Shown here: in pieces, positions 1 through 7,442 of the stretch
Layout of the letters: every line of letters begins with the position of its first letter
Position numbering within the stretch: the stretch's first letter is position 1
NCBI GenBank assembly: GCA_035575515.1
Contig: DATLXU010000083.1
Span: 1 to 33,432 of the forward strand
Source: DATLXU01 sp035575515
Lineage (GTDB): Bacteria; Acidobacteriota; Blastocatellia; UBA7656
DNA: 33,432 nt
Reading direction: 5' to 3'
Program-made: the position numbers and the translations under genes
Notes under the pieces: model-generated
The model's input: the letters and a program-made list of their open reading frames with translations, nothing else
Database searches by the model: none
What the model was told of the DNA's origin: nothing

Positions 1-1182
1 GGACCGAACCTTCAGGTGCTTGGGAGCGGCACGGTCGGGCGATTGACGAAGTGGACTGGATTCACATCGAGCAATTCGTTCATCGGGGATTCAAGCATCT
101 TCGAAGACAAGTTTGGGAATGTAAGCATTGGCACGGGTAGCTCGACTGTGACGATAGCAGGGACGTTGCAGGCGAGCGGAGGGGCAACCGTCATACACGA
201 CGCGACGCTTCAAGGCAACGGCACTGCTGCCTCGCCGCTAGGTGTGGCGGTCCCGCTTGTCTTGAGCGGAGCAATAGATAAACCAAGGGCTATTGTTAAG
301 GCCACCAACACCTCGCTCGGCGATGGTTTATTTGGCGAGGGTGATGATACGGGCGTACACGGCAAAGGTTTTTTCGGTGTGCGTGGCGAAGGGTCAACAA
401 CAGGTGTGCGTGGCGAAGGGGGTATAGGTGTGCTTGGCGTGGGAAGAGACGAAAGCGGCCTCAGGGGCGGCACAGGTGTACACGCTTTTGGCGGTAACGG
501 CCCCGCTGGCGGCAGCGGCCTAATAACTCTTGGCGGCACCGGAAGTGGGGCAGGAAACTCTGCCGGTGACGGTATTGTTGCAATTCGCGGGAGGGGTGAG
601 AATGGCGCTGCCAATGGGGTGGCGGGGAGGTTCACCGGCGATGTACAAATCGAAGGCAACCTCAGCGCGACTGGCACAAAGATGTTCAAGATAGACCATC
701 CGCTCGACCCTGAAAACAAGTACCTCAACCACGCGGCAATAGAATCCTCAGAAGTCCTCAACGTCTACAGCGGCAACGTCAGGCTTGATGCCAGCGGTGA
801 AGCAACGGTGAAACTGCCTGAATGGTTTGAGGCGTTGAACAGGGACTTCCGATACTCGCTCACCCCGATAGGCGCGCCGGGTCAAGGTCTCTACATCGCC
901 GAAGAAGTCTCCAACAATCAATTCAAGATTGCAGGCGGACAGCCGGGCGCAAAAGTCTCGTGGCAGGTGACCGCCATCCGTTCGGATGCAGTGATGCGCA
1001 ACCATCCTTTCAAAGTGGAAGAGGACAAATCAGAACGCGAACGTGGCTTTTATCTCAGCCCCGAAGCCTTCAACCAGCCGGAAGATCGCTCAATCGAGTG
1101 GGCGCGCCATCCTGAGGTGATGCAGCAACTCAAGCAGCGGCGCATCGAGGCCGAGCAAAAGGTGAAGCAAGAGCAACGCTGA
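1..1182 (+). CDS. Glycine-rich tail-fibre-like surface protein, 5' truncated by the window edge
   Basis: The frame is open from base 1, so the true start lies upstream; the GTG at 16 is internal. The product reads GTVGRLTKWTGF...IGDSSIFED...VSIGTGSSTVTIAG, the layout of acidobacterial proteins resembling phage tail fibres. A Gly-rich middle section of about 100 residues (from roughly residue 100) repeats short units such as GVRGEG, GVHGKG and GVLGVG. The last 170 or so residues form a non-repetitive domain starting near MFKIDHPLDPENKYL and including LPEWFEALNRDFRY and KVSWQVTAIRSD. I recall this C-terminal domain as widespread in Acidobacteria and some other soil phyla, without known function. 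A charged Glu/Lys/Gln tail ends the protein. Secretion or surface display is inferred; the N-terminus that would show a signal peptide is outside the window. Confidence 0.7.
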   Translation, partial: GPNLQVLGSGTVGRLTKWTGFTSSNSFIGDSSIFEDKFGNVSIGTGSSTVTIAGTLQASGGATVIHDATLQGNGTAASPLGVAVPLVLSGAIDKPRAIVKATNTSLGDGLFGEGDDTGVHGKGFFGVRGEGSTTGVRGEGGIGVLGVGRDESGLRGGTGVHAFGGNGPAGGSGLITLGGTGSGAGNSAGDGIVAIRGRGENGAANGVAGRFTGDVQIEGNLSATGTKMFKIDHPLDPENKYLNHAAIESSEVLNVYSGNVRLDASGEATVKLPEWFEALNRDFRYSLTPIGAPGQGLYIAEEVSNNQFKIAGGQPGAKVSWQVTAIRSDAVMRNHPFKVEEDKSERERGFYLSPEAFNQPEDRSIEWARHPEVMQQLKQRRIEAEQKVKQEQR

Positions 1183-1293
1183 TCTGCTGAGTGGTGAGCC
1201 TGTTGAGTAAACAGTCTTCTGTAATGCACGCTCCGCAGTCGGCTGCCTGAACTTACAATCAAGAATTTGATTTCAACTAAAAGGAGTATCACT

Positions 1294-1878
1294 ATGGAAT
1301 CGAATCAACCAACACACGCTTCATTCACTCTCACCTCGACCGCGCTGCTGTCGCTGGTGGGTCATTTATCCGACTTCCCGAACCCTGACGACTCAAACCC
1401 GCCGGGACCGTGGGGACCCGTGATCCGCCGCGCCGCCGAGCGCGCGCGCTATCTCTTGGGACCATCGCCTGAACCATGGAATGAAGTGCTGCTTAATCCG
1501 CAGCCGCTACCGCCAAAAGCCGCTTTTGCGCAGGCGCTCGCGCAAGAGGCGATTGACCGCGCGGCGCTGATGCAGGAGGTGGCAGACGCGCTGACGCAAG
1601 CGGGCGAGAGGCAGGGAATCATCATCATCGGCGGGATGGTTTCACGCTTCATTGACGACTGCGGCAATGGCAAGATCAAACATCCGGTTCCACCGCCGCG
1701 CCATAGCGATGGCAGACTAGGCGCGCTAGAGCTGCTAGTTATGGCCGCAGAGTTCGAACGGAGCGCGACAGCCACAAACCATGAAGGCTTGCGGCGCGAG
1801 TTCGGCAATGCAAGCGCGCGACTGGTTGAGATAGCAGCCGGTCGCTTGCAATCTGCGACGGTTCGCAGCGCGGGTTAA
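1294..1878 (+). CDS. Hypothetical protein with an LNPQPLPP motif
   Basis: This 194-residue protein starts at the ATG at 1294, which has AAGGAG at 1281-1286 seven bases upstream; the TTG at 1267 would precede that Shine-Dalgarno site and is rejected. No signal peptide or membrane segment is visible. The most striking piece is the motif LLNPQPLPPK near residue 65. I recall very similar LNPQPLPP motifs in many uncharacterised bacterial proteins, so the family seems real although no function is known to me. The second half is helical and charged, with a short hydrophobic stretch (GIIIIGGMV). It lies 111 bases after the tail-fibre-like gene on the same strand and could be co-transcribed. Function unknown. 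Confidence 0.65.
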   Translation: MESNQPTHASFTLTSTALLSLVGHLSDFPNPDDSNPPGPWGPVIRRAAERARYLLGPSPEPWNEVLLNPQPLPPKAAFAQALAQEAIDRAALMQEVADALTQAGERQGIIIIGGMVSRFIDDCGNGKIKHPVPPPRHSDGRLGALELLVMAAEFERSATATNHEGLRREFGNASARLVEIAAGRLQSATVRSAG

Positions 1879-2043
1879 GTCAGGAGTTCGTAGCGATCGG
1901 CTCATCCCGGGCCAATGCCATCTGTGACTTTCGTTCGGATATCGCCTTCTACTTGATTGTGTACTGAAGACCCGACAACCGCCTGACCGAGAGCGCGTTA
2001 CCGGCTATCGAACTCGACGCGCAGAGTGTCTGCTAGCCAAGAA
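1879..2043. other. Intergenic stretch with no recognised gene
   Basis: Between the LNPQPLPP gene and the cyclophilin relic I see no open frame with a ribosome-binding site, no strong hairpin and no recognisable homology. It may be decayed coding sequence, like the adjoining relic at 2044-2156, but nothing shows this directly. Confidence 0.4.
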
Positions 2044-2156
2044 TTACTTCGGCTCGATAATCTCAACGCGCTCAATCCTATCGCCGCGAGCGATGCGATT
2101 CACAACGTTCATGCCTTCGATAACTTAGCCAAAGACGGTGTAGCTGCCGTCGAGAT
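2044..2156 (-). pseudogene. 3'-end relic of a cyclophilin-type peptidyl-prolyl isomerase gene
   Basis: Read on the minus strand this 113-base piece aligns without gaps to the last 113 bases of the intact isomerase gene (2995-3107), with about 18 mismatches (about 84% identity by hand count). The translation is LDGSYTVFG, then a stop codon, then VIEGMNVVNRIARGDRI, ending VEIIEPK and a stop. The intact copy has LDGGYTVFGQVIEG and ends VEIVESK. The Gln codon of the intact copy is TAA here, so the copy is dead. Most other changes are synonymous or conservative, suggesting the copy was a functional paralogue before decay. Homology stops near 2157; the rest of that gene is gone. Confidence 0.8.
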
Positions 2157-2172
2157 TTCGCTTTAGTCGCTC

Positions 2173-2201
2173 TTGCGAGGCTATTAAAGGGCTTGTATAT
2201 T
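2173..2201 (+). promoter_or_regulatory. Candidate sigma-70 promoter for the toxin-antitoxin pair
   Basis: TTGCGA (2173-2178) and TATATT (2196-2201) are separated by exactly 17 bases and sit about 35 bases before the antitoxin ATG at 2237. The -10 element matches the consensus at 5 of 6 positions. This is a by-eye match only. Confidence 0.5.
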
Positions 2202-2236
2202 GGTGCTGAAAGAAAACCAAAAAAGATCGAGCTAGC

Positions 2237-2470
2237 ATGACACGCAATCAAGAAATAGAAGAACTGCTCGCTCAACTGCCAGATCGCAGCCTGCCAGAGG
2301 TAATCCACTTCCTGCGCGTCCTCGCAAGCAGACAATGGGCGGAGAAGGAATATAGAATGAAAGCGAGCCGCAGGAATTCGAGCATAGCTCGGCGCAGCTT
2401 CAATTTGATACCGGCTGATGCTGCTATGGTCAGGGAGGCGCTCTCAGAAGACCTCTATGGACTTGAATGA
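2237..2470 (+). CDS. Putative antitoxin of a VapBC-like pair
   Basis: This 77-residue protein begins at the ATG at 2237. Its N-terminus (QEIEELLAQLPDRSLPEVIHFLRVL) resembles the helical start of DUF2281/VapB-like antitoxins, and the C-terminus (SEDLYGLE) is the acidic kind of tail that such proteins use to bind their toxin. It directly precedes a PIN-domain gene and overlaps it by 14 bases, the usual antitoxin-then-toxin order with translational coupling. In this family the antitoxin neutralises the RNase and usually represses its own operon, but I cannot see a distinct DNA-binding fold here. The assignment rests mainly on size and context. No strong ribosome-binding site is visible. Confidence 0.7.
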   Translation: MTRNQEIEELLAQLPDRSLPEVIHFLRVLASRQWAEKEYRMKASRRNSSIARRSFNLIPADAAMVREALSEDLYGLE

Positions 2471-2957
2471 TCTGCCTGACGGAGCTTCCGTTTTCATTGA
2501 TGCCAACATTTTCATTTATCATTTCACAGGGCTGTCTACTGATTGCCGAGATTTGCTTGAGCGGTCTGAGCAGGGCGAGATCATCTCCGCAACCGGAGCG
2601 CACATCATTCTCGAAATACTGCACCGCTTGATGGCTATCGAGGCTGTATCCAAAGGCCTGATTACGCCGGGGCAGCCTGCGAGCAAGCTAAAGCGAAATC
2701 CTCAAATCGTTCGCGCCCTCAACGACTACAATCGCTGTGTCGAAGAAATCAAACGGCTCTGGGTTCAAGTGCATCCCGTCACATCAAGGCAGATTCGCAG
2801 CAGCGAAATGATTCGCGTCGCCTACGGGTTGATGACGAATGATTCGGTGTCGGCTGCGATGATGCTCAACTATGAGATTGTGAACATAGCAACACTTGAT
2901 TCTGATTTGGCAAGCGTGCCCGGCCTGAATATCTATAAGCCGACAGATGTTCCTTAA
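2457..2957 (+). CDS. PIN-domain ribonuclease toxin, VapC-like
   Basis: This is a 166-residue PIN-domain protein. The ATG at 2457 overlaps the antitoxin end (stop at 2468-2470) and starts MDLNDLPDGASVFIDANIF; the frame is open further upstream to 2418, but that would add 13 residues without motif support. The acidic residues expected at a PIN metal site are visible: Asp15 in FIDANIF, Glu53 in HIILEILHRL, Asp129 in TNDSVSAAM, and Asp148/Asp150 in ATLDSDL. Family members are Mg-dependent endoribonucleases that cut tRNA or rRNA and stop growth when the antitoxin is lost. All catalytic residues appear present, so the toxin is probably active. The pair sits between the intact isomerase gene and a dead copy of its 3' end. 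Confidence 0.82.
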   Translation: MDLNDLPDGASVFIDANIFIYHFTGLSTDCRDLLERSEQGEIISATGAHIILEILHRLMAIEAVSKGLITPGQPASKLKRNPQIVRALNDYNRCVEEIKRLWVQVHPVTSRQIRSSEMIRVAYGLMTNDSVSAAMMLNYEIVNIATLDSDLASVPGLNIYKPTDVP

Positions 2958-2994
2958 CGCGCAACCGGATTCATACAAGCTAACCCCTAGCCAG

Positions 2995-5166
2995 TTATTT
3001 TGACTCGACAATCTCAACGCGCTCGATCCTATCGCCGCGAGCGATGCGATTGACCACATCCATCCCTTCGATAACCTGCCCGAAGACTGTGTATCCGCCA
3101 TCGAGATGCGGCTGCGGTGAGTGCGTGATGAAAAACTGCGAGCCGCCCGTATCTTTGCCCGACAGTGCCATGCCGACCGTGCCGGTTTCGTATCGCTTCA
3201 AGTTTATCTCGCAGCGAATCTGGTAGCCCGGCCCGCCGTTTGTATCCTCGCGCGGGTCGCCGCCTTGAATGACGAAGTTCGGCACAACGCGCATGAACGA
3301 CAGCCCATTGTAAAAACCATTTTTTGAAAGCTGGATGAAATTATCAACTGTCATCGGCGCGTCCTGCGCGTAAAGCTCAATCTTAATGTTGCCCTTCTTC
3401 GTGTGAATCACGGCAATGGGGTTTTTCTTCGACTCGCTCAATTCGGCCATTCGCCGCCAGTAATTTCGGTCGTGGCCTGTGTCGACTTTCCCTATTGTCA
3501 ACCTCGCTGGCGGCGCATCCGCAGGTGGAGAGAGCCGCAGCATCTCGGCGGCTTTCAATCGCACGACGTAATCAGGGTCGCGCGTGTCTTCGGCCAGCGC
3601 CTGAACGTTCATCGGATGCTTGAGCTTGTCTGCGGCTTCCAAAATTGCAACGCGCGCATCGTTTATCTTATCGGAGCGCGCAGCTTTGTACGCGGCGTTC
3701 AATGCATTGATTATTGTGTCTGACGTATCGCCCAAATCGCCGAGCAGCGTCGCCGCAGTCGCGCGCACGATCACATCTTCGGCTTTGAGTTGCTCAAGCA
3801 GAATGTCGCGCAAGCCTTCGACTTTTACGGCAGCCAGCGCATTCAAAATATCAGGCACGGCGCGGGCATCAGGTTTGCCGTAAGTCTTGCCTGAAAGCAG
3901 GTCGAGCAAAATAGTTCGCGCGCGTTCTGTTTTGAGTTCTCCAAGCCCCTGCGCGTAAGCGGCCATCGCTCGCCAATCGCCTGCAGTGAGCTTCGCCGTT
4001 TCTGGAATGTCGAAAAATGCGGCTTCGCCAAATTTCGCAATCGCGATTTCAACTTCGGGGCTTGAACCCAATTTGTTGTCGGCGAAACGAAACGACTTCA
4101 AAAATTGAATCGCGCGCTGATCTGTGATCTGACCGAGCGCGGTCGCAATGAGCAGCAATTGATTCTGCTGCGGAGGCACTCCGTTCTTTGCGCGGTCATA
4201 CGAGCGATAAGCTGAAAGAAGAGAATTGCCCATTGCAGCAAGAGGCTCAACCGCCCGCGCGTCACCAATAGAGCCGAGCGCATTTATGGCATTAATCACA
4301 ACGCGCTCATCTTTGTCCGCGAGCAATTTAATCAAACCGTCAACAGCTTCTTTCGCCTTTGCGACTCCGAGCGCGCGAGCCGCGTGCATTCGCACGAGCG
4401 CATTTGAATCTGAAAGCAATGGCAGAAGCGACGGCACCGCTATGGCGATGCCTTCGCGTATCCGCGCGAGAGCGTTTGCTGCCTGCCAACGCAAATCTGC
4501 ATCGGGCGAGCGAAGCTGCGCGGCTATTGGCTCGATAGTAGAAGGCTGCCTGAGTCTGAGCAACGCAGTGAGGGCGAGCGAGCCGATGAACCTGATCTCT
4601 TCCGAAGGCTGCGCGTTTGTCGGCGGCAGGGTGCGCGCAATCGCATCGGCAATAGCTTTGACGCCGTAGCTGCCGAGCGCGGCGGCTGCGATTTTGTTTG
4701 AACCTATCTTGCCCAACGCTTCGACGCAACGAGCGCGCACCATTACAGAGCTTTCGTTCACAGGGTCGAGATGCGTGAGCAGAGTCGCCGCCGCGTAGTG
4801 GCTTTCGATCTCGCCGAGCGAAAAGGCCGCGAGCGCGCGAATCTCAGGGTCGCGGTTCTCGGCGTTTTTATCTGCGTTGAGGATGTCAATCAGCGGCGTG
4901 ACAACCGATTGATAACCGATTCGCCCGAGCGCGAGGATGGCGCGACGCCGCGCTCCGCCATGCGGCGGCTGAAGCATTTCGAGCAAGTCGCTTGGAGTGA
5001 TTCGCTCGTCTTCGTATTGAATGATCTTCGGATAAAGAGTTCGCTGCGTGCGGTCGCGTTTGAGCGCAGGCTTGCTCGATGGAACCGTAGTAGGCGGCGC
5101 TTGCGCGAGCGTTACGGATGAGAAGAACAAAACAACGAGCGCCGCAGTCAGTACCGGATTCTTCAT
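2995..5166 (-). CDS. Exported HEAT-repeat protein with C-terminal cyclophilin-type peptidyl-prolyl isomerase domain
   Basis: The product has 723 residues. It begins MKNPVLTAALVVLFF and continues to SVTLAQA, a typical Sec signal peptide, so it probably acts in the periplasm. Residues from about 50 to 560 consist of HEAT/PBS-lyase-like helical repeats with recurring units such as RRAILALGRIGY, LRWQAANALARI and VRMHAARALGVA. Residues from about 587 to 723 are a bacterial cyclophilin domain with the family motifs FMRVVPNFVIQGGDP, GMALSGKDTGGSQFFITH and LDGGYTVFGQV; the catalytic Arg is in FMRV. Cyclophilins isomerise Xaa-Pro bonds during folding; the helical repeats probably dock clients. The position of the human cyclophilin Trp is His (PHLDGG), common in bacterial forms. 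No good Shine-Dalgarno site precedes the ATG. A broken copy of the 3' end lies at 2044-2156. Confidence 0.85.
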   Translation of the reverse strand: MKNPVLTAALVVLFFSSVTLAQAPPTTVPSSKPALKRDRTQRTLYPKIIQYEDERITPSDLLEMLQPPHGGARRRAILALGRIGYQSVVTPLIDILNADKNAENRDPEIRALAAFSLGEIESHYAAATLLTHLDPVNESSVMVRARCVEALGKIGSNKIAAAALGSYGVKAIADAIARTLPPTNAQPSEEIRFIGSLALTALLRLRQPSTIEPIAAQLRSPDADLRWQAANALARIREGIAIAVPSLLPLLSDSNALVRMHAARALGVAKAKEAVDGLIKLLADKDERVVINAINALGSIGDARAVEPLAAMGNSLLSAYRSYDRAKNGVPPQQNQLLLIATALGQITDQRAIQFLKSFRFADNKLGSSPEVEIAIAKFGEAAFFDIPETAKLTAGDWRAMAAYAQGLGELKTERARTILLDLLSGKTYGKPDARAVPDILNALAAVKVEGLRDILLEQLKAEDVIVRATAATLLGDLGDTSDTIINALNAAYKAARSDKINDARVAILEAADKLKHPMNVQALAEDTRDPDYVVRLKAAEMLRLSPPADAPPARLTIGKVDTGHDRNYWRRMAELSESKKNPIAVIHTKKGNIKIELYAQDAPMTVDNFIQLSKNGFYNGLSFMRVVPNFVIQGGDPREDTNGGPGYQIRCEINLKRYETGTVGMALSGKDTGGSQFFITHSPQPHLDGGYTVFGQVIEGMDVVNRIARGDRIERVEIVESK

Positions 5167-5234
5167 AGCAGATGTCAGATGTTGAATACCAATCCTTTTG
5201 TCCTAAGCCTGATACAAATATCTTAACATTCACA

Positions 5235-7313
5235 TCACGCATCTGGCATCTTGGGCTTTGCAATCTCAACGAGATTATCGTAAAACGTCGCGCCGCCGCC
5301 GATGTCTGTTACTGCCTGCGAAGCTGTCATGTTAACGTTTCTGCCGCCGGGACTCAGCTTGTTCCACCAGGTCGAGAGCGCGCAGGCTACGCCTGGCCTC
5401 ACCCGCGTTGAGATTTTTGCCACAAGCAAACACTCGCCGCGATTGTTCCACACGCGCACCGTGTCGCCATCGGCAACGCGACGTCGCGCGGCGTCTTCAG
5501 GGTTGATTAATATGAGCGGCTGCTTTTCGCTCTTCAAGAATGAATCGAGATGCGAAAACGACGAGTTCAAGAACGAGTTCGCGGGCGGGCTGATTAATTG
5601 AATCGGGAACTGCGCGGCAAGCTCAGGCGCAGTCTCAACTGATTCGCGCGGCGGGACGTAGTTAGGCACCGCGTCAACGCCAATCTTCTCCAATCTTTCC
5701 GAATAAAACTCGCATTTGCCCGAAGGCGTGCGGAATCCTCCTTCAGCAAACGGCGCGAACCGTTCAGGCAGATTTAGCCGCGCCCAGCCGTCGCGTTTCA
5801 ACCGCTCAAGCGTGATCCCTCGCAGCGGCTCGTAATCTACATCGAGCGCCTGGCGAATGATGTCTTCGTCCGTGTCCTTGAAGCACTCTTCTTCAAATCC
5901 CATTCGCTCGGCCAACAGTCGAAAGACTTCCCAGTTGGGTTTTGCTTCGCCGAGCGGCGCAATCGCAGGCTCGTTATAGACGAGATAATAATGGCCGTAA
6001 GGCTTGATGATGTCGCGGTGCTCAAGCTGAGTCGTCGCGGGCAGCAGTATGTCTGCATAGTCTGCGGTGTCGGTCTGAAACTGTTCGTGAACGACTGTGA
6101 AGAGGTCTTCGCGCATCAGTCCCGCGATGACTTTCGATTGATCTGGCGCAACCGCCGCAGGGTTCGAGTTGTAAACATAGAGCGCGCGAACCGGCGGATT
6201 GTTCGTTTCAGTCAGAGCTTCGCCCAGGCGCGACATATTAATTGTGCGCGGATTGCCGCGAACAAGATCGGGCCGTTGAAGCGCGTGGTCGTTGAGGACA
6301 AACATCCCGCTCGATGAAAGGAGCACTCCGCCGCCCGCGTCTCGCCACGCGCCAGTGATGGCAGGCAGGCAGGCAATCGCGCGCACGGCATTGCCTCCGC
6401 CCGCGTGGCGTTGCAATCCGTAGTTGACTCGTATCGCGGCGGGCCGCGTCGTTGCGTACTCGCGCGCGAGACTTATTATCTCTTCTTCGCTGATGCCGCA
6501 GATTTGAGCGGCGCGCGAGGGTGAAAATTCAAGAGCGCGCTCGCGTAGCTTATCAAAGCCCAACGTGTACCGCTCGATGTAGTCACGGTCTTCGAGTCCT
6601 TCCGCAATGATGACATTCATCATCGCGAGAGCGAGCGCGGCGTCTGTGCCGGGTTTGAGTTGAATCAGTTGATGGCAATGATCGAGCGTATGATTGCGCC
6701 AGGGGTCAATGCCTATGAGCCGCGCGCCGTTTGCAACCGCTTTTTTGATTTCGGGCCAGAGATGAATGTTCGACGTGAGCGTGTTCGTGCCCCAGAGGAT
6801 TATCAATCGGGCGAGATGAAAATTTTCCGCGTCGGTCCCAATTGTCCCGCCGACCGTGTAGCGCATCGCATCGCCGCCCGCAGATGAGCATATCGTGCGC
6901 GCGAGCTTGCTCGCTCCGAGACGGTGAAAGAAGCGGCGATCCATGCTCGCGCCATTGACTATGCCCATCGTGCCGCCGTAGCTGTAAGGCAAGATAGCTT
7001 CCGGCCCGTCCTCTGATATTGCAATCTCGTGAAAGCGGCGCGCGATTGTATCAACAGCTTCATCCCACGAGATGCGAGTGAATCGGCCTTCGCCTTTCGC
7101 GCCCGCGCGCTTCATCGGGTAAAGCACGCGATTGGGATTATAGACCCGCTCAAGGTATCGCGTGACTTTGGTGCAAAGGAAGCCTTGCGTGGTCGGGTGC
7201 TGCGGGTCGCCTGAAACGCGAACGGCGCGACCGCCTTCGATTTCAACAAGCATCGCGCAGGTGTCAGGACAATCGTGGGGGCAAGCTGCGTGAATTATCT
7301 TTCGTTCCGGCAT
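5235..7313 (-). CDS. Molybdopterin (bis-MGD) oxidoreductase of the formate dehydrogenase/DMSO reductase superfamily
   Basis: The 692-residue protein starts at the ATG at 7313, preceded by GAGGTGG. The N-terminus carries a [4Fe-4S] motif, CPHDCPDTC, with cysteines 11, 15 and 19 and the fourth at Cys47 (GFLCTK). The long middle is the molybdopterin-binding domain, and the last 130 or so residues, around LISPPANSFLNSSFSHLD, form the C-terminal dinucleotide-binding domain. Cys142 in ARTICSSAGG lies about where the Mo-ligating Cys/Sec of formate dehydrogenase H is found, judged by rough alignment. There is no twin-arginine signal, so a cytoplasmic enzyme is likely. No electron-transfer or maturation gene is adjacent, and the substrate cannot be told from sequence. 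It ends 68 bases before the isomerase gene on the same strand. Confidence 0.85.
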   Translation of the reverse strand: MPERKIIHAACPHDCPDTCAMLVEIEGGRAVRVSGDPQHPTTQGFLCTKVTRYLERVYNPNRVLYPMKRAGAKGEGRFTRISWDEAVDTIARRFHEIAISEDGPEAILPYSYGGTMGIVNGASMDRRFFHRLGASKLARTICSSAGGDAMRYTVGGTIGTDAENFHLARLIILWGTNTLTSNIHLWPEIKKAVANGARLIGIDPWRNHTLDHCHQLIQLKPGTDAALALAMMNVIIAEGLEDRDYIERYTLGFDKLRERALEFSPSRAAQICGISEEEIISLAREYATTRPAAIRVNYGLQRHAGGGNAVRAIACLPAITGAWRDAGGGVLLSSSGMFVLNDHALQRPDLVRGNPRTINMSRLGEALTETNNPPVRALYVYNSNPAAVAPDQSKVIAGLMREDLFTVVHEQFQTDTADYADILLPATTQLEHRDIIKPYGHYYLVYNEPAIAPLGEAKPNWEVFRLLAERMGFEEECFKDTDEDIIRQALDVDYEPLRGITLERLKRDGWARLNLPERFAPFAEGGFRTPSGKCEFYSERLEKIGVDAVPNYVPPRESVETAPELAAQFPIQLISPPANSFLNSSFSHLDSFLKSEKQPLILINPEDAARRRVADGDTVRVWNNRGECLLVAKISTRVRPGVACALSTWWNKLSPGGRNVNMTASQAVTDIGGGATFYDNLVEIAKPKMPDA

Positions 7314-7381
7314 CAGCGTTCCACCTCTCGTTTGAGAGCATACAAGATTTCATCAGAGATTTGAAATCGCAGAGGCCTGCG

Positions 7382-7410
7382 TTGTAAGCGACCAAACGGC
7401 GTAGTATTCT
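7382..7410 (+). promoter_or_regulatory. Weak candidate promoter for argH
   Basis: TTGTAA (7382-7387) and TATTCT (7405-7410) are 17 bases apart, about 30 bases before the argH start. Each matches the consensus at only 4 of 6 positions. No convincing ArgR operator was found in this gap. Confidence 0.3.
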
Positions 7411-7442
7411 GTGAAGTCATAATTCAAGGGAGAGCATCACGA

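Noticed and set aside
210..761. 183-codon minus-strand frame opposite the tail-fibre-like gene
   Set aside because: It is a Pro/Ser-rich shadow of the Gly-rich repeat on the other strand, with no ribosome-binding site.
4226..4669. 147-codon plus-strand frame inside the HEAT/cyclophilin gene
   Set aside because: Ala/Ser/Arg-rich composition typical of an antisense shadow in GC-rich repeats; the minus-strand frame has real domains.
6355..6380. Short direct repeat GGCAGGCAGGCAGG-like in the oxidoreductase gene
   Set aside because: A four-base slippage tract within an intact coding frame; no sign of phase variation or a broken reading frame.
7400..7430. Possible ARG box in front of argH (TCATAATTCA)
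   Set aside because: Only a partial half site without a symmetrical partner; too weak compared with the argR palindrome.
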